The notes under the pieces were generated by a model, which did not search any database, was not told the origin of the DNA, and was given only the letters and a program-made list of their open reading frames with translations. Below, in pieces: positions 42,001-50,359 of a stretch of 64,000 nucleotides of DNA; the first letter of the stretch is position 1, and each line of letters opens with the position of its first letter. Source of the stretch: Oscillospiraceae bacterium MB08-C2-2. Lineage in GTDB: Bacteria > Bacillota > Clostridia > Oscillospirales > Ruminococcaceae. The stretch is taken from assembly GCA_035621215.1 (NCBI GenBank), contig CP141729.1, positions 2,502,944-2,566,943 on the forward strand, in the 5' to 3' direction. The translations under genes and the position numbers were made by a program.

Positions 42001-44293
42001 GGATTTTTGGATCGGTTCCTGCGCCCGGGGATACGGCGTAAACCTGCGCGACCTGTTTTCCGTCCACATTGTTGGTGTTGCTGATCTTGAACTTGACGTC
42101 TATAACACTATCCATTGTGATAGCTGCACCGTTGCCTAAATCCAGAGCGCCGGCAGCTGAGGCACCAAGAATGGATTTTTCGCCATCGGCTTTGGCATAA
42201 GCAACATCTGCATAGCTCAAGCCATAGCCAAAGGGATAGATAGTGTCTTCAACATTATACATGTAAGTACGGCCGCCCTTGTTATTAGAGGGATACAGGC
42301 TGTAATCGAAGAAACCGGGGGTATCGCTGATCATATCTTTAAGCCAAGTTGCGTTGGTACGGCCGGAGGGATTGTTTTTACCGGTGATGGCTTCGCCAAA
42401 TCCGGTTCCTTTCCGGAATCCGTTAAAGCTGGACCAGAGAATTGCATCGGCATTGTTGACAATGCCATCCTCCATATGAACAGGGCCATAGGTTTCCATG
42501 ACCAGAATCAGTTTTTTAGGGTTCTTTGCTTTGACCTGCTTGATGAGCTCCACCTGCGCCTGGGCAAGGTGCAGATCGGTGCGGTCTCCGTCTTCTCGGG
42601 AGTCTCCGCTGCCTTGACCAACAACCACAATAGCAAGGTCAAGATTCTCTTCTACGTTATCGAGCGCAATATCCTTTGCATCAAGAGCCGTAAATCTATT
42701 GCGGTTAACCGAAGAGCTGTAACCATAGTGGTAGTCGATTTTAAGATTGTCACGTGCAGCCTGATTGTAGGTGGCTTCATCTTTAAATGCAGTCTTAATC
42801 GCCTGCTCGATGGTGACAAGATTGCTTTCGTTTGAAAGCCTGGAGGAATATCCACCACGGAAGTTGCTCTGCCCAACAGGGCCGATAATGCCAACCTTGA
42901 AGGAACCGGCAGCCTGCTTGATAGACTCCTCTGTGATGGGAAGGGCGTTGTTTTCATTTTTAAGCAATACGATGGTGGATCGGGAAAGCTCATCCGCCAA
43001 ATCGATTCGTTCCTTGGTCTGGCCTGCGGCGCCGTTGAGATAGCCGCCATTCATGCCAGCGCTCAAGCGGGCGGCGCCCTCGGTGATGTACTTGTTTTCC
43101 TGATCAAATTCACCAAGCTGCATCCGCTTGGTCATCAGGCGGTGGGCAGAGACATCCAACTGCTGCTCTGTAAAGAAGCCCTTATCTGTGCGGATCGGGC
43201 GTCCATCCTGATTCAACATCATCTTTTTATAATTTGAGGCATAGCTGCCTAAGCCATCGGTCTCTCCTGCGTTACACTGGAGATCCAATCCGGAGGCCAT
43301 TGCATTGGCATAGGCTTCCCCAAGGGTATAGGGCGATGCTGTAAGAGGATTGGTCTTATGAACATTTCGGTTGAAAGATGTTGCAACCGAATCACAGTCC
43401 GAAACAATGTAGCCGGAAAAGCCAAAAACCTGGCGCAGCAAGGTATCCATATAGAAGCTGCTGAAGGAGATGGGGATACCATTCACACTGCTGTAAGCCA
43501 TCATTACCGATGATACATCGGCTTTATCCACAACAATGCGATAAGGGCGGGTGTAATACTCCCTCATCTCACGCTGGGTGACATTATCGGCGCCGCTGGT
43601 ATAACGGTTTTTCTCACTGTTATTGGCCGCATAATGCTTAATGGTTGTAACGGCCTGCTTGATGCCCTGACCGTTGCTGTTGGTGACTATGTAATCCCCG
43701 TTAATATCTTTGCCTTCAACGCCTTTGACGAAAGAGGCTCCCATGTTGCCTACAAGGAAGGGGTCCTCTCCGTAGCTCTCGTCGTTGCGGCCCCAGCGGG
43801 GATCGCGAGCGAGGTTAACAGTGGGTGAGAACATGGTCAAGTTATACTTGTTGCCTTTCACCCTCTCGCGGATTTCGGAGCCGATGGCTACGGCCTCCTG
43901 ATAATAAAGGTCAGTATCCCAAGATGTACCCATGGAATAACTGGAAGGATAGGATGCGCCGTCTGTTGTGATTCCAAACCATCCCTCCTGGGAATAGCCG
44001 TGGAGTGCTTCGTTCCACCACATATAGCTTGCGATGCCCAGCCTCGGGATCGCGCTGGAGTTGTATCCGGCTGTCTGAGATGCTTTTTCTGCCAAAGTCA
44101 TACGAGCCACCATATCTGCGGCACGTTCTTCATAGGAATAGCTCTCATCTTGATAAATCGGGGGAGTTGCAGGGGCAGCGGTCATGGGCGCAATATCGGC
44201 CGCGGCTGCTGTTATCTGCATAGAAGAAAAAGTTGGGCAACAACTAAGGGTAACGACTGTTGCGGTTACTAACGCCAAAAATCTTTTTTTCAC
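39050..44293 (-). CDS. Secreted multidomain glycoside hydrolase family 3 protein
   Basis: 1747 residues from a GTG at 44293 (AAGGAG nine bases upstream). A signal peptide (KKRFLALVTATVVTLSCCPTFSSM) is followed by a GH3 catalytic unit: SPTVNLARDPRWGRNDESYGED, TIKHYAANN near 218, and the nucleophile Asp299 in GYIVSDCDSV, pointing to the beta-xylosidase/glucosidase branch. A GH3 C-terminal domain and Fn3-like domain follow to about 820. Then come Ig-like domains, a laminin/DUF1349-like module near 1090-1260, two tandem copies of an Ig-like unit (YGVSKNSLEIE..., YGLSTDKLTIE...), a FIVAR helical repeat (VDKAALNALIAKASALTESD) and a BIG2 domain at the end. There is no LPXTG anchor. It probably degrades plant or host glycans outside the cell. 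Confidence 0.9.
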   Translation of the reverse strand: MKKRFLALVTATVVTLSCCPTFSSMQITAAAADIAPMTAAPATPPIYQDESYSYEERAADMVARMTLAEKASQTAGYNSSAIPRLGIASYMWWNEALHGYSQEGWFGITTDGASYPSSYSMGTSWDTDLYYQEAVAIGSEIRERVKGNKYNLTMFSPTVNLARDPRWGRNDESYGEDPFLVGNMGASFVKGVEGKDINGDYIVTNSNGQGIKQAVTTIKHYAANNSEKNRYTSGADNVTQREMREYYTRPYRIVVDKADVSSVMMAYSSVNGIPISFSSFYMDTLLRQVFGFSGYIVSDCDSVATSFNRNVHKTNPLTASPYTLGEAYANAMASGLDLQCNAGETDGLGSYASNYKKMMLNQDGRPIRTDKGFFTEQQLDVSAHRLMTKRMQLGEFDQENKYITEGAARLSAGMNGGYLNGAAGQTKERIDLADELSRSTIVLLKNENNALPITEESIKQAAGSFKVGIIGPVGQSNFRGGYSSRLSNESNLVTIEQAIKTAFKDEATYNQAARDNLKIDYHYGYSSSVNRNRFTALDAKDIALDNVEENLDLAIVVVGQGSGDSREDGDRTDLHLAQAQVELIKQVKAKNPKKLILVMETYGPVHMEDGIVNNADAILWSSFNGFRKGTGFGEAITGKNNPSGRTNATWLKDMISDTPGFFDYSLYPSNNKGGRTYMYNVEDTIYPFGYGLSYADVAYAKADGEKSILGASAAGALDLGNGAAITMDSVIDVKFKISNTNNVDGKQVAQVYAVSPGAGTDPKIPLKRLVGFEKVEIAANGSETVSIPVKVSDLALYDEDKECYVLPAGEWTLWVARSSELKEGVDLSEKFTVTDGFIREDPSIVTVKPTQHGDNAKENGVSERVLFDLGTSELENTIQPNVAVTMANEKLYGTRVINNVPGKDIGVNPDDVNASTASWDMPDSAGKVSRIDNPDNLPQIGVQEVLPASYTIEYASNRPDVVQVGDKTDSGAFSAGPIVMKKAGVATITAKVTSPDGVSAETEFVVYVQGDAGLTDITIGGHSIEGFDGNTLHYSCPIVSDISADDPAYAVKAVAIDGVTVEYSATGKEGSFAPAPNGINPALLPGSVYIKVSGTGIAEQVYIVAFEDKFTSSSFVKGIIDDKWTVNNENKDSYTAVPGYGLKLAMSPGSISGTNRNWNNVFTRPGGGDWTITTKLYLPTRIGNRHVMLLAWEDEDNYIRVGYQGSNRSMSMAPEIGGASNGSISTATGIPQEDTPLVLYYKLQRKGTEYTAWYSEDGLNFKQVQSADGRRRGETSLVKNVQVGLFANGAAELDAYCEFIDITDTDGRTDQDVLNDAFAAVAEYLPGNIPTEISQDIKLAVPYDYTVKFESDSPYINKDGTLTGRPATDQEVAVKITLSHPKATVNGSSEVVVYNGPITLKASGTVPDPDYGVSKNSLEIETGGSNSFDLTMGSEAIKATIAVDDATIASVSHTNVTADQTVTVSALSKGETKIKVTWYGQNDKELGSKIITVFVAGASTDYGLSTDKLTIEKGSSKDFNLSMNTNVVMSAKIAVVNKDIASVSHETVTDSQTVTVSALKKGETQVKVTWYGLPNNHEIATEVIDVTVTEESTPVDKAALNALIAKASALTESDYTAESWAPLAEALAAAQSTVADNQATQETVDTAAAALQASIDGLVEAGEEVPVTALKITGSSTVKRNKTAQLAVVITPSNATDPHVTWTSLSPLVADVDENGLVTATSKTGFAIIQVTSANGVSAQFTIRVTA

Positions 44294-44510
44294 CTTCGCT
44301 ATCTCCTTTGTATTCTCTTTTCTCGGTTTAACATCTCCTGCTTGTGGTGAAGCTTCTTGCCTCATCTGGGAACGTGGGCAGCGGTTCCAGAGAATGTGTT
44401 CACTTTCTAATTAAAATTCACGTCCTTTCCCGATTCCCGGTAATAATCTTCCTCTAAAGCACCTCAATGCTTCTAGGCAAAAAGAACATAGCGAAAATGG
44501 ATGCGCTAAA

Positions 44511-44522
44511 ATGCTCGAGCAC
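44511..44522. promoter_or_regulatory. Operator copy 1 (GH3 upstream)
   Basis: ATGCTCGAGCAC, one mismatch from the 12-bp palindrome GTGCTCGAGCAC; 218 bp before the GH3 start. LacI-family operators often have this form with a central CG. Confidence 0.6.
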
Positions 44523-44619
44523 ATTTAAAAGTAAATAAGAATTAATTCTAAATTTTGTTTTATTTAAACAATATTTACCGATAAATAAAAACTGTTTTTA
44601 ATAAAAACTATTATTTTAA

Positions 44620-44631
44620 GTGCTCGAGCAC
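44620..44631. promoter_or_regulatory. Operator copy 2 (GH3 upstream)
   Basis: GTGCTCGAGCAC, perfect palindrome, centred 109 bp from copy 1. Confidence 0.65.
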
Positions 44632-44670
44632 AACTTTGGATCAACCAATGCACTTAAATTTAAAGGATGG

Positions 44671-44702
44671 CAGCTGTGGGCAAAGTTTTTTGACCACAGC
44701 TG
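44671..44702. repeat. Hairpin 3' of the propeller-rhodanese gene
   Basis: CAGCTGTGG/CCACAGCTG perfect 9-bp stem, 27 bp past the stop. There is no T-run on the minus strand, so termination there is doubtful. Confidence 0.5.
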
Positions 44703-44728
44703 GTTTAAAGGCAAAAAGTTGCTGTGTT

Positions 44729-46033
44729 TCACTCGATTTCGTAAGGCCACTCGCTGATACCGCCCAGATTATACACCTGCTGGTAGCCCATCTTCAAGGC
44801 TTCTTCCAAGGCGGTTTGTGCCCGGCCGCCAACGGCGCAATAGAATATAAGCGTTGTAGTTTTATCCGGCACCTGTTTTAAAAGATTTGCACCGATTTCT
44901 CCTACCGGAATATGGAGCGCACCGGCAATGTGTCCTTCTGCCCATTCTTCGTCGGAACGCACATCAATGATTATGGCGCCGCGATAGTTGTAATCCTCAT
45001 AAGCCTGCTCCGGCTTAATGTTATATTGCCGAATATTGTTGGTATCAACAATGCTATGCGTATAATCGGCTCCTACCATCAGCAGTTTTTCATTTCCAAA
45101 GATCACATCGTACAAATCCTGTTGGGTATACTCGTCCATTTTGTTGCATTCCGCGCAGTTGGTTATTGTAAGAAGGCGCCCCTTGTTGCAGGCAGCTATA
45201 ATTTGGTCAAGATTAAAACCCAGGGAATTAATGTTGAGGGGAAAAAGAGTTGATGGGTCGGTGCCGTTAATTTCTGTCAGTGGTTTATAAAACCAGATTT
45301 CTCCAGATTCAGTATACATGACAAACGGCCTGTCCGGGTCATCTTTCATTTGGCCAACCACAAAAAATGTATCGCCCATATTTTCTAGGGAGTTAAAGAT
45401 GCAAAGATCAGCGTAGCCCTCGTAATATTCATTGTAGTTCTTCCAGCTCCATGTGACACCGTCTGTACTAATAAAATAATCGGTCTCTTTGGTAATGGCC
45501 ATGATCATTTCATCATTTGCCTCTATGGAGATGATATCATTTTGGACCGGCAGCTGTATTTGGCTCCAAGTAGTTCCTTCCGAGGAGGAGAGAATGGTTC
45601 CGCGGCTGCCTCCAATGAAAAACGTGTTGTTAAAAGAGGTGGCTGAGTTTAGATCCTCCTTACTATCGGTGTTGATAAGAGAGAAATCTTTTCCGTCAGC
45701 GCTGTAAAGGATGGTACCATTATCCCCACAGACCAGAATTTTCCCATCTCCGCTCCACATTCCTTTAAGATCCTGATCGGTGAAAGATTTCTGGTTTTCC
45801 GCTATATTGTTCTCATCTATGCGTGTTAACCGCCCTCCAGATCCTGCGGCCCAAAAAAAAGTTCCATCAAAGGCCGCTGAATAATAGGTCCCATCCTTAA
45901 CGGTCTGCTGGCAATTTTTGTTCACTGTGTCAAGATTTGGCGGACTGACTGGAGGGGCCCAGGTGGTGCAGGCTGAAAAAGAAAAGAGTATACCAATTGT
46001 TATTGCAGCCAGGGGTGCTACACGCTTGCTCAT
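44729..46033 (-). CDS. Lipoprotein with beta-propeller-like repeats fused to a rhodanese domain
   Basis: 434 residues. The lipobox is LFSFSAC (Cys near residue 22), so it should be anchored outside the membrane. Residues about 45-320 contain repeats of the type YYSAAFDGTFFWAAGSGGRL, KILVCGDNGTILYSADG and TFFIGGSRGTILSSSEGTTW, the pattern of BNR/YCF48-like beta propellers. The C-terminal 100 residues are a complete rhodanese: AIIIDVRSDEEWAEGHIAGALHIP and the active-site loop FYCAVGGRAQTA with its Cys. A CAEC pair occurs between the domains. It lies upstream of GH3 on the same strand and shares its operator type. The function is unknown; extracellular sulfur transfer or redox sensing is possible. 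Confidence 0.8.
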   Translation of the reverse strand: MSKRVAPLAAITIGILFSFSACTTWAPPVSPPNLDTVNKNCQQTVKDGTYYSAAFDGTFFWAAGSGGRLTRIDENNIAENQKSFTDQDLKGMWSGDGKILVCGDNGTILYSADGKDFSLINTDSKEDLNSATSFNNTFFIGGSRGTILSSSEGTTWSQIQLPVQNDIISIEANDEMIMAITKETDYFISTDGVTWSWKNYNEYYEGYADLCIFNSLENMGDTFFVVGQMKDDPDRPFVMYTESGEIWFYKPLTEINGTDPSTLFPLNINSLGFNLDQIIAACNKGRLLTITNCAECNKMDEYTQQDLYDVIFGNEKLLMVGADYTHSIVDTNNIRQYNIKPEQAYEDYNYRGAIIIDVRSDEEWAEGHIAGALHIPVGEIGANLLKQVPDKTTTLIFYCAVGGRAQTALEEALKMGYQQVYNLGGISEWPYEIE

Positions 46034-46056
46034 TGCTATTCCTCCTCATAAGACAT

Positions 46057-46128
46057 AAATGAAACAAATCGCTTACTATCTACTATGTGCTCGAGCACAA
46101 TTTTTGACAGTAAACATTTGTTTCATTT
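46057..46128. promoter_or_regulatory. Operator copy 3 nested in a concentric 13-bp inverted repeat
   Basis: GTGCTCGAGCAC at 46087-46098 is flanked by AAATGAAACAAAT (46057-46069) and ATTTGTTTCATTT (46116-46128). Both palindromes share exactly the same centre (46092.5). The structure lies 24 bp upstream of the propeller-rhodanese start. Confidence 0.7.
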
Positions 46129-46781
46129 TAGCTAAACAAGATGAACGATATTAAGGAATAATATCCAACGTAGAACACTGCTTGGGGCTAAAGCCTGTTG
46201 GCAGAAAAAAATTATCATAAAAATATGTAAAAATTACATATTTTTTATGTGAATTACGAATATATTCTATAACTATTGTTTTGGTTTGTCAATAGATGCA
46301 AAATAAACTAATTATCTGTGACGTTGCTCAAAATAAACTATAAAAATTTTTATATTTGCCGTAAAACATTATAAGAGCTGTTCTCTTGAAGGAGTGTGCT
46401 TCGAACATCTGTAATGCTTGGATAGAATAGGAGAAATATACTTGCATTTCTTGTCTTTCTTAGGGATTGGTGTTTACCACAGCATTAAATCAAAGTTACG
46501 TTATTATCATGCAGAAGGATCTAGTTAAGAAATAAGATCTATAGCCAAACAGCAGGCAGAGTTTTAACACCCTGTCTGCTGTTTACTTCGCCCATATATA
46601 ATTACATAGACCAGCTATGCTAGAGGTGCGGCGGCATACAAATTGGCAACAAGCCCCACGCCAGTTCATCTCCTGCAACTATCTGGTCAGACACTGCTAT
46701 ATGCCTTTTTCTGCCGTATCTAACAACGGTTTTTATATTTAGTTGAAATGATTTTTAGGAATAATAGTCGTTAAAATATAT
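46129..46781. other. AT-rich intergenic region
   Basis: About 650 bp with no credible gene. It contains a terminator-like hairpin at 46547-46584 (AAACAGCAGGCAG/CTGTCTGCTGTTT) that is not next to any intact gene, suggesting a lost one. Confidence 0.4.
46547..46584. terminator. Orphan terminator-like hairpin
   Basis: A 13-bp stem with one G-T pair, with A-run before and TTTAC after. Confidence 0.5.
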
Positions 46782-48872
46782 CTACCCCAATAAAGGGGAT
46801 ATTTCCTCTGTATATAAAAGCGTTAGCTTGTGCATAGCCCGTGTGCAGGCAATATAAAGCAGGCTCCTGTCATATTGCGTAAAATAAGTGGCCTCATCCA
46901 CATAAGGGACTATGACCTCATCAAATTCCAGGCCCTTTGCCATCTGTATGGATGTGATTGATATACCATTGAGAAAATGGGTGCTTTCCGGCGAAATTAA
47001 GTTTACATCGCAGTGATACGATAGCTGGTTGTAAAGCATGCTTGCCTCATGATTGGTTTTTGTAATAATCCCAAGCGAGGAATATGTTGTTTGAGAAAAG
47101 GCTTCAATCCCGGCTTTTATACGCATAAACTCATCATTTTTATTCTGACATTTAATTATCGTGGGGGCTTCTCCATGACGTTCTATGGCTTCTATTGTTC
47201 CTGTATTGTTGATCTGCTGGGCAAAAGAGATAATCTCATAGGTAGAACGATAACTTTTTAATAGTTCAACCAATTCAGCCGTATTGTATAGCTGCCGTAT
47301 ATCGTCTAGTGTATGGAGATGATTGGGGTTGATAAATTGGCCGAAATCCCCCAAAATTGTTTTTTGACATTTAAACAGCAGATTGATTACCGCATATTGG
47401 ATAGGCGTATAATCCTGCATTTCATCAATAACCAAATGTCGAATTGTTCCGCTCTCCTTTAAACCCTCGTAAGCAGCATGAAGATAAATGAAGGGAAAAA
47501 CATCAGCCCATTCCAATGTTCTTTTTGCGGGCATAACAAGCATTTCCGGCTTCTCGATATGCCTGTAGAATTCTTTATAGAGGGATAGTGTATCTCTCAT
47601 TTTTAACATTTTGCTTAAAGCCTTCAGAATGGTTCTGCTTTTTGGAATATCTTCTTCCATGTAATTGTCAGTATCAAAGCGGTCAAAAATATCATCTGCA
47701 ACCATCTGCAAACGCCGTTTGACAGGGTATTTGCTATAAGCAAGAAAACGTGTTTTTATCGCATCTGCTTTTGCAGTAAAGCGCCCGTAAGTATAGTCGG
47801 CAGGTTCAAAAATCATGCCCGGCATTTGGGCAATGAAGCTGTCCATTTGCTTTACGAAATCCAAGGTAGACTTAAAGCGCACACGTTCTGCCCATGTGCT
47901 TTCATTTGTTTCCAGCGGGTCTTTGTCTATTTCAAATCCAATGACACCCTCCAATTGCACGTTGGCTATATCAGAAAAGCTTAGCTCACCAATCGGTTCT
48001 TCGCCAAGCTCCGGCAAGACATTTGAAATATAATCCCCGAAAACCTTGTTTGGGGACAAGATCGTTATATTTTTTGCGGACAATCTATCTTTGAAATGAT
48101 ACAGCAAAAAGGCAATCCGATGAAGGGCGATGGAGGTTTTCCCGGAGCCGGCAACGCCCTGAATGATAAGCGTGCCTGCTTTTTCGTTACGAATAATTTG
48201 ATTTTGCTCCTTCTGAATTGTGGCAATAATAGATTTCATTTTTTCATCAGAAGTATGGCTCAATTCTTTCTGCAGAAGTTCATCTTGAATATTGACAGAA
48301 CTTTCAAGAGCATATTCCAATTTGCCAGCTTTAATTTTAAACTGCCGTTTACGGGTTAAGGCACCTTCTATTCTCCCTTGGGGAGCGTTGAAACCTGCCG
48401 GGCCAATTTCATAATCATAGAACATACCGGCGATAGGCGCACGCCAATCCAATATTAATAATTCATTTTCGTGAATGAAAGAAAAGCGTCCAATGTAGTA
48501 GGCCGTTGATTCTTCAGCAGTGGCTTCCTGGAAGTCTATACGGGAGAAATAAGGCGACTCCTTTAACTTAGCAATTTTCTCCCGCATGCCTACCGCAAAG
48601 GCTCCGGTATTATCAATGCGGTTTAATGCCAATTCATTTTGAAACATTTCGTGCGGGTCAATTTCTCCGCGATTCTCCACCATGTAGCGCTTAAACTCCA
48701 TGTATTCTCCGTCGAGCCGGCCAACATCGGCATCCGCTTCTTTCAAAGCATCATCCAGTTTGCGATTTGTTTCTTCTAGATGGAGTATTTCATCTGGAAA
48801 GGGCATGCTGCCACTTGTATCTTGAGCCGTAGCGCCTTGGTTACTCCGGCTAAATTTCTCTCCTGTGCTCAT
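46782..48872 (-). CDS. helD: HelD-like superfamily 1 ATPase (RNA polymerase recycling factor)
   Basis: 696 residues from the ATG at 48872 (AAGGAG seven bases before). An N-terminal coiled coil (ILHLEETNRKLDDALKEADADVGRLDGEYMEFKRYM) is the arm that enters RNA polymerase in HelD proteins. Walker A GVAGSGKTSIALHR is near 237-250, FSDIANVQLEG, the Walker B-like IDEMQDYTPIQY near 487, and C-terminal motifs ITSIQMAKGLEFDEVIVPY and YIACTRAMHKLTLLY of UvrD-type helicases follow. HelD removes stalled RNA polymerase from nucleic acid using ATP. The gene overlaps the upstream AraC-GNAT gene by 23 bp. AT-richer codon use than genes to either side hints at transfer. Confidence 0.88.
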   Translation of the reverse strand: MSTGEKFSRSNQGATAQDTSGSMPFPDEILHLEETNRKLDDALKEADADVGRLDGEYMEFKRYMVENRGEIDPHEMFQNELALNRIDNTGAFAVGMREKIAKLKESPYFSRIDFQEATAEESTAYYIGRFSFIHENELLILDWRAPIAGMFYDYEIGPAGFNAPQGRIEGALTRKRQFKIKAGKLEYALESSVNIQDELLQKELSHTSDEKMKSIIATIQKEQNQIIRNEKAGTLIIQGVAGSGKTSIALHRIAFLLYHFKDRLSAKNITILSPNKVFGDYISNVLPELGEEPIGELSFSDIANVQLEGVIGFEIDKDPLETNESTWAERVRFKSTLDFVKQMDSFIAQMPGMIFEPADYTYGRFTAKADAIKTRFLAYSKYPVKRRLQMVADDIFDRFDTDNYMEEDIPKSRTILKALSKMLKMRDTLSLYKEFYRHIEKPEMLVMPAKRTLEWADVFPFIYLHAAYEGLKESGTIRHLVIDEMQDYTPIQYAVINLLFKCQKTILGDFGQFINPNHLHTLDDIRQLYNTAELVELLKSYRSTYEIISFAQQINNTGTIEAIERHGEAPTIIKCQNKNDEFMRIKAGIEAFSQTTYSSLGIITKTNHEASMLYNQLSYHCDVNLISPESTHFLNGISITSIQMAKGLEFDEVIVPYVDEATYFTQYDRSLLYIACTRAMHKLTLLYTEEISPLLG

Positions 48873-49716
48873 CGGTTTTCTCCTTCGGCAAAACAAATCG
48901 TTGTGTTGGGTAACCGAACTCCACCAGTAACTCGGCCTCTGCAAATCCTAATTCCATAATTGCTTTACGGTGTCCGGTATCTGCTTTATCACCCTCTCTG
49001 TATGTGGTAATACTAATTTTCTTTCCTTTGAGCAGTTCGCTCATTGCCTTATCAAGAAATGCTTGAGGAATCCCCTTTTTACGGTAAAGTGGGTGCGTTC
49101 CCATAAAATCAATGCTTCCCGTTTTATAGGAAAACAGCATGGCTCCAATTGCAATCTTATTGTCTTTCAATAGCAAGGCTTGTTTGGTTTTGATTCGCTG
49201 TTTTAATACCTGTATATATTCATCTTCATGCAGATGTGGAAAACCGTCAATAACCAGCCGAACCAGAAGCATCCAACAGGGTATATCCTCTTCTGATGCA
49301 AAATCAATATTCCATTGGGCGTTATCTTCATGATCCAGCATATCGTATCCTGCCTCAAATTCAAATTTTACTTGTAGAGGATAAAATTTTTCATTATCCC
49401 GATACTTGTTGGGAGGTTGCTTATACATGGAAGTGAAAATATTTGTAAACGCCTGTTGGCTTTCGTATCCAGCAAGCAGAGCAATATCAAGAATTGGCTT
49501 ATTTGAAAAAACCAGCAGCTTGGCGGCTTCGGTTAGCTTCCTGCGCTGAACATATTCATGAATGGTGAGCCCAATGGTGTTGGCAAACATACGGTGGAGA
49601 TGGTGTTTTGAATAATGAACTGCGTTTGCTACAATATCCAAATCGATTTTTTCAGTTAAGTGGGCTTCGATATAATCAATGGCTAAGGCTGTATTCTTGA
49701 TGCTGTTATTTACCAT
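48850..49716 (-). CDS. AraC-type regulator fused to a GNAT-like acetyltransferase domain
   Basis: 288 residues; AAAGGAGG before the ATG. Residues 1-105 are a complete double HTH of the AraC family placed at the N-terminus (IDYIEAHLTEKIDLDIVANAVHYSKHHLHRMF, then LDIALLAGYESQQAFTNIFTSMYKQPPNKYR). The remaining half is a GNAT-like fold: KIAIGAMLFSYKTGSIDFMGTHPLYRKKGIPQAFLDKAMSEL and ITTYREGDKADTGHRKAIMELGFAEAELL. The domain order (DNA binding first, GNAT last) may let an acyl-CoA or a modified ligand control transcription. It overlaps helD by 23 bp, so the two are probably co-translated. Confidence 0.85.
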   Translation of the reverse strand: MVNNSIKNTALAIDYIEAHLTEKIDLDIVANAVHYSKHHLHRMFANTIGLTIHEYVQRRKLTEAAKLLVFSNKPILDIALLAGYESQQAFTNIFTSMYKQPPNKYRDNEKFYPLQVKFEFEAGYDMLDHEDNAQWNIDFASEEDIPCWMLLVRLVIDGFPHLHEDEYIQVLKQRIKTKQALLLKDNKIAIGAMLFSYKTGSIDFMGTHPLYRKKGIPQAFLDKAMSELLKGKKISITTYREGDKADTGHRKAIMELGFAEAELLVEFGYPTQRFVLPKEKTDEHRREI

Positions 49717-49825
49717 TTCGTTTGGCCTCCTTTCAACTGATGCTATGCGGATATACCACAGTATACCAAAATCAAGCGATATAATTTTAATTATTCTTGC
49801 TCTTTTGAAAATCCCAATAGCTTAA

Positions 49826-50158
49826 TCACCTATCAATAACTAAACAACGGTAAGTAGTGTGCTGTTTTTCCACAAGAAGTGCAGTCGTCTGGCTATCCGG
49901 CCTATAAGGACAGCCCGAAACGTCACTAAACAGTTGGTACTTCTTAAAATCCACCTCATGAGCTTCTTTCAGCAGCGTTTCCGGAGTAAAGCAGCAATTC
50001 CATATAGAGTATTCCCTCACTCTGCTCTCTGTAATTACAGTGGTTTGCTCAAGTGTTACAATGTCGGAATACTTGTACTGTGTATGCAATGAAAGATACT
50101 TTTCAGCACTCCAGAATCCCCCACTCTCATAAACCTTTTTACAGAATATGCACTGACC
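49826..50158 (-). pseudogene. Class I SAM-dependent methyltransferase, C-terminal remnant
   Basis: In frame on the minus strand, VYESGGFWSAEKYLSLHTQY continues through a segment ending SIWNCCFTPETLLKEAHEVDF, YQLFSDVSGCPYRPDSQT and TALLVEK. This is the usual last third of a clostridial methyltransferase family (GGFW, FTPETL and GDVxGxPY motifs). The frame meets a stop upstream at about 50159, the SAM-binding N-terminal domain is gone, and no start with a ribosome site exists. The truncation point lies about 200 bp from the IS110 element, which may have caused or accompanied the loss. Confidence 0.65.
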
Positions 50159-50239
50159 TTATGTTGCTCTAAGAATTTTTGGTGGGTAAATAATGGAGCA
50201 CCTGTATTGGTACCCATTTAGGCTACAGAAAGTAAAGAA

Positions 50240-50272
50240 AAGAAGATTAGGTGATTAAAATCACATCTTTTT
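50240..50272 (+). terminator. Terminator-like hairpin
   Basis: AAGATTAGGTGATT/AATCACATCTT followed by TTTTTT, between the methyltransferase remnant and the IS110 element. No gene precedes it on this strand. Confidence 0.5.
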
Positions 50273-50359
50273 TGCATATAGACCCAATATTCTGATTAGG
50301 AAAATCCTATATCCGAAAGAATATTCTCTTTCTTATTCTCCTGTTACTATATATTTGGT

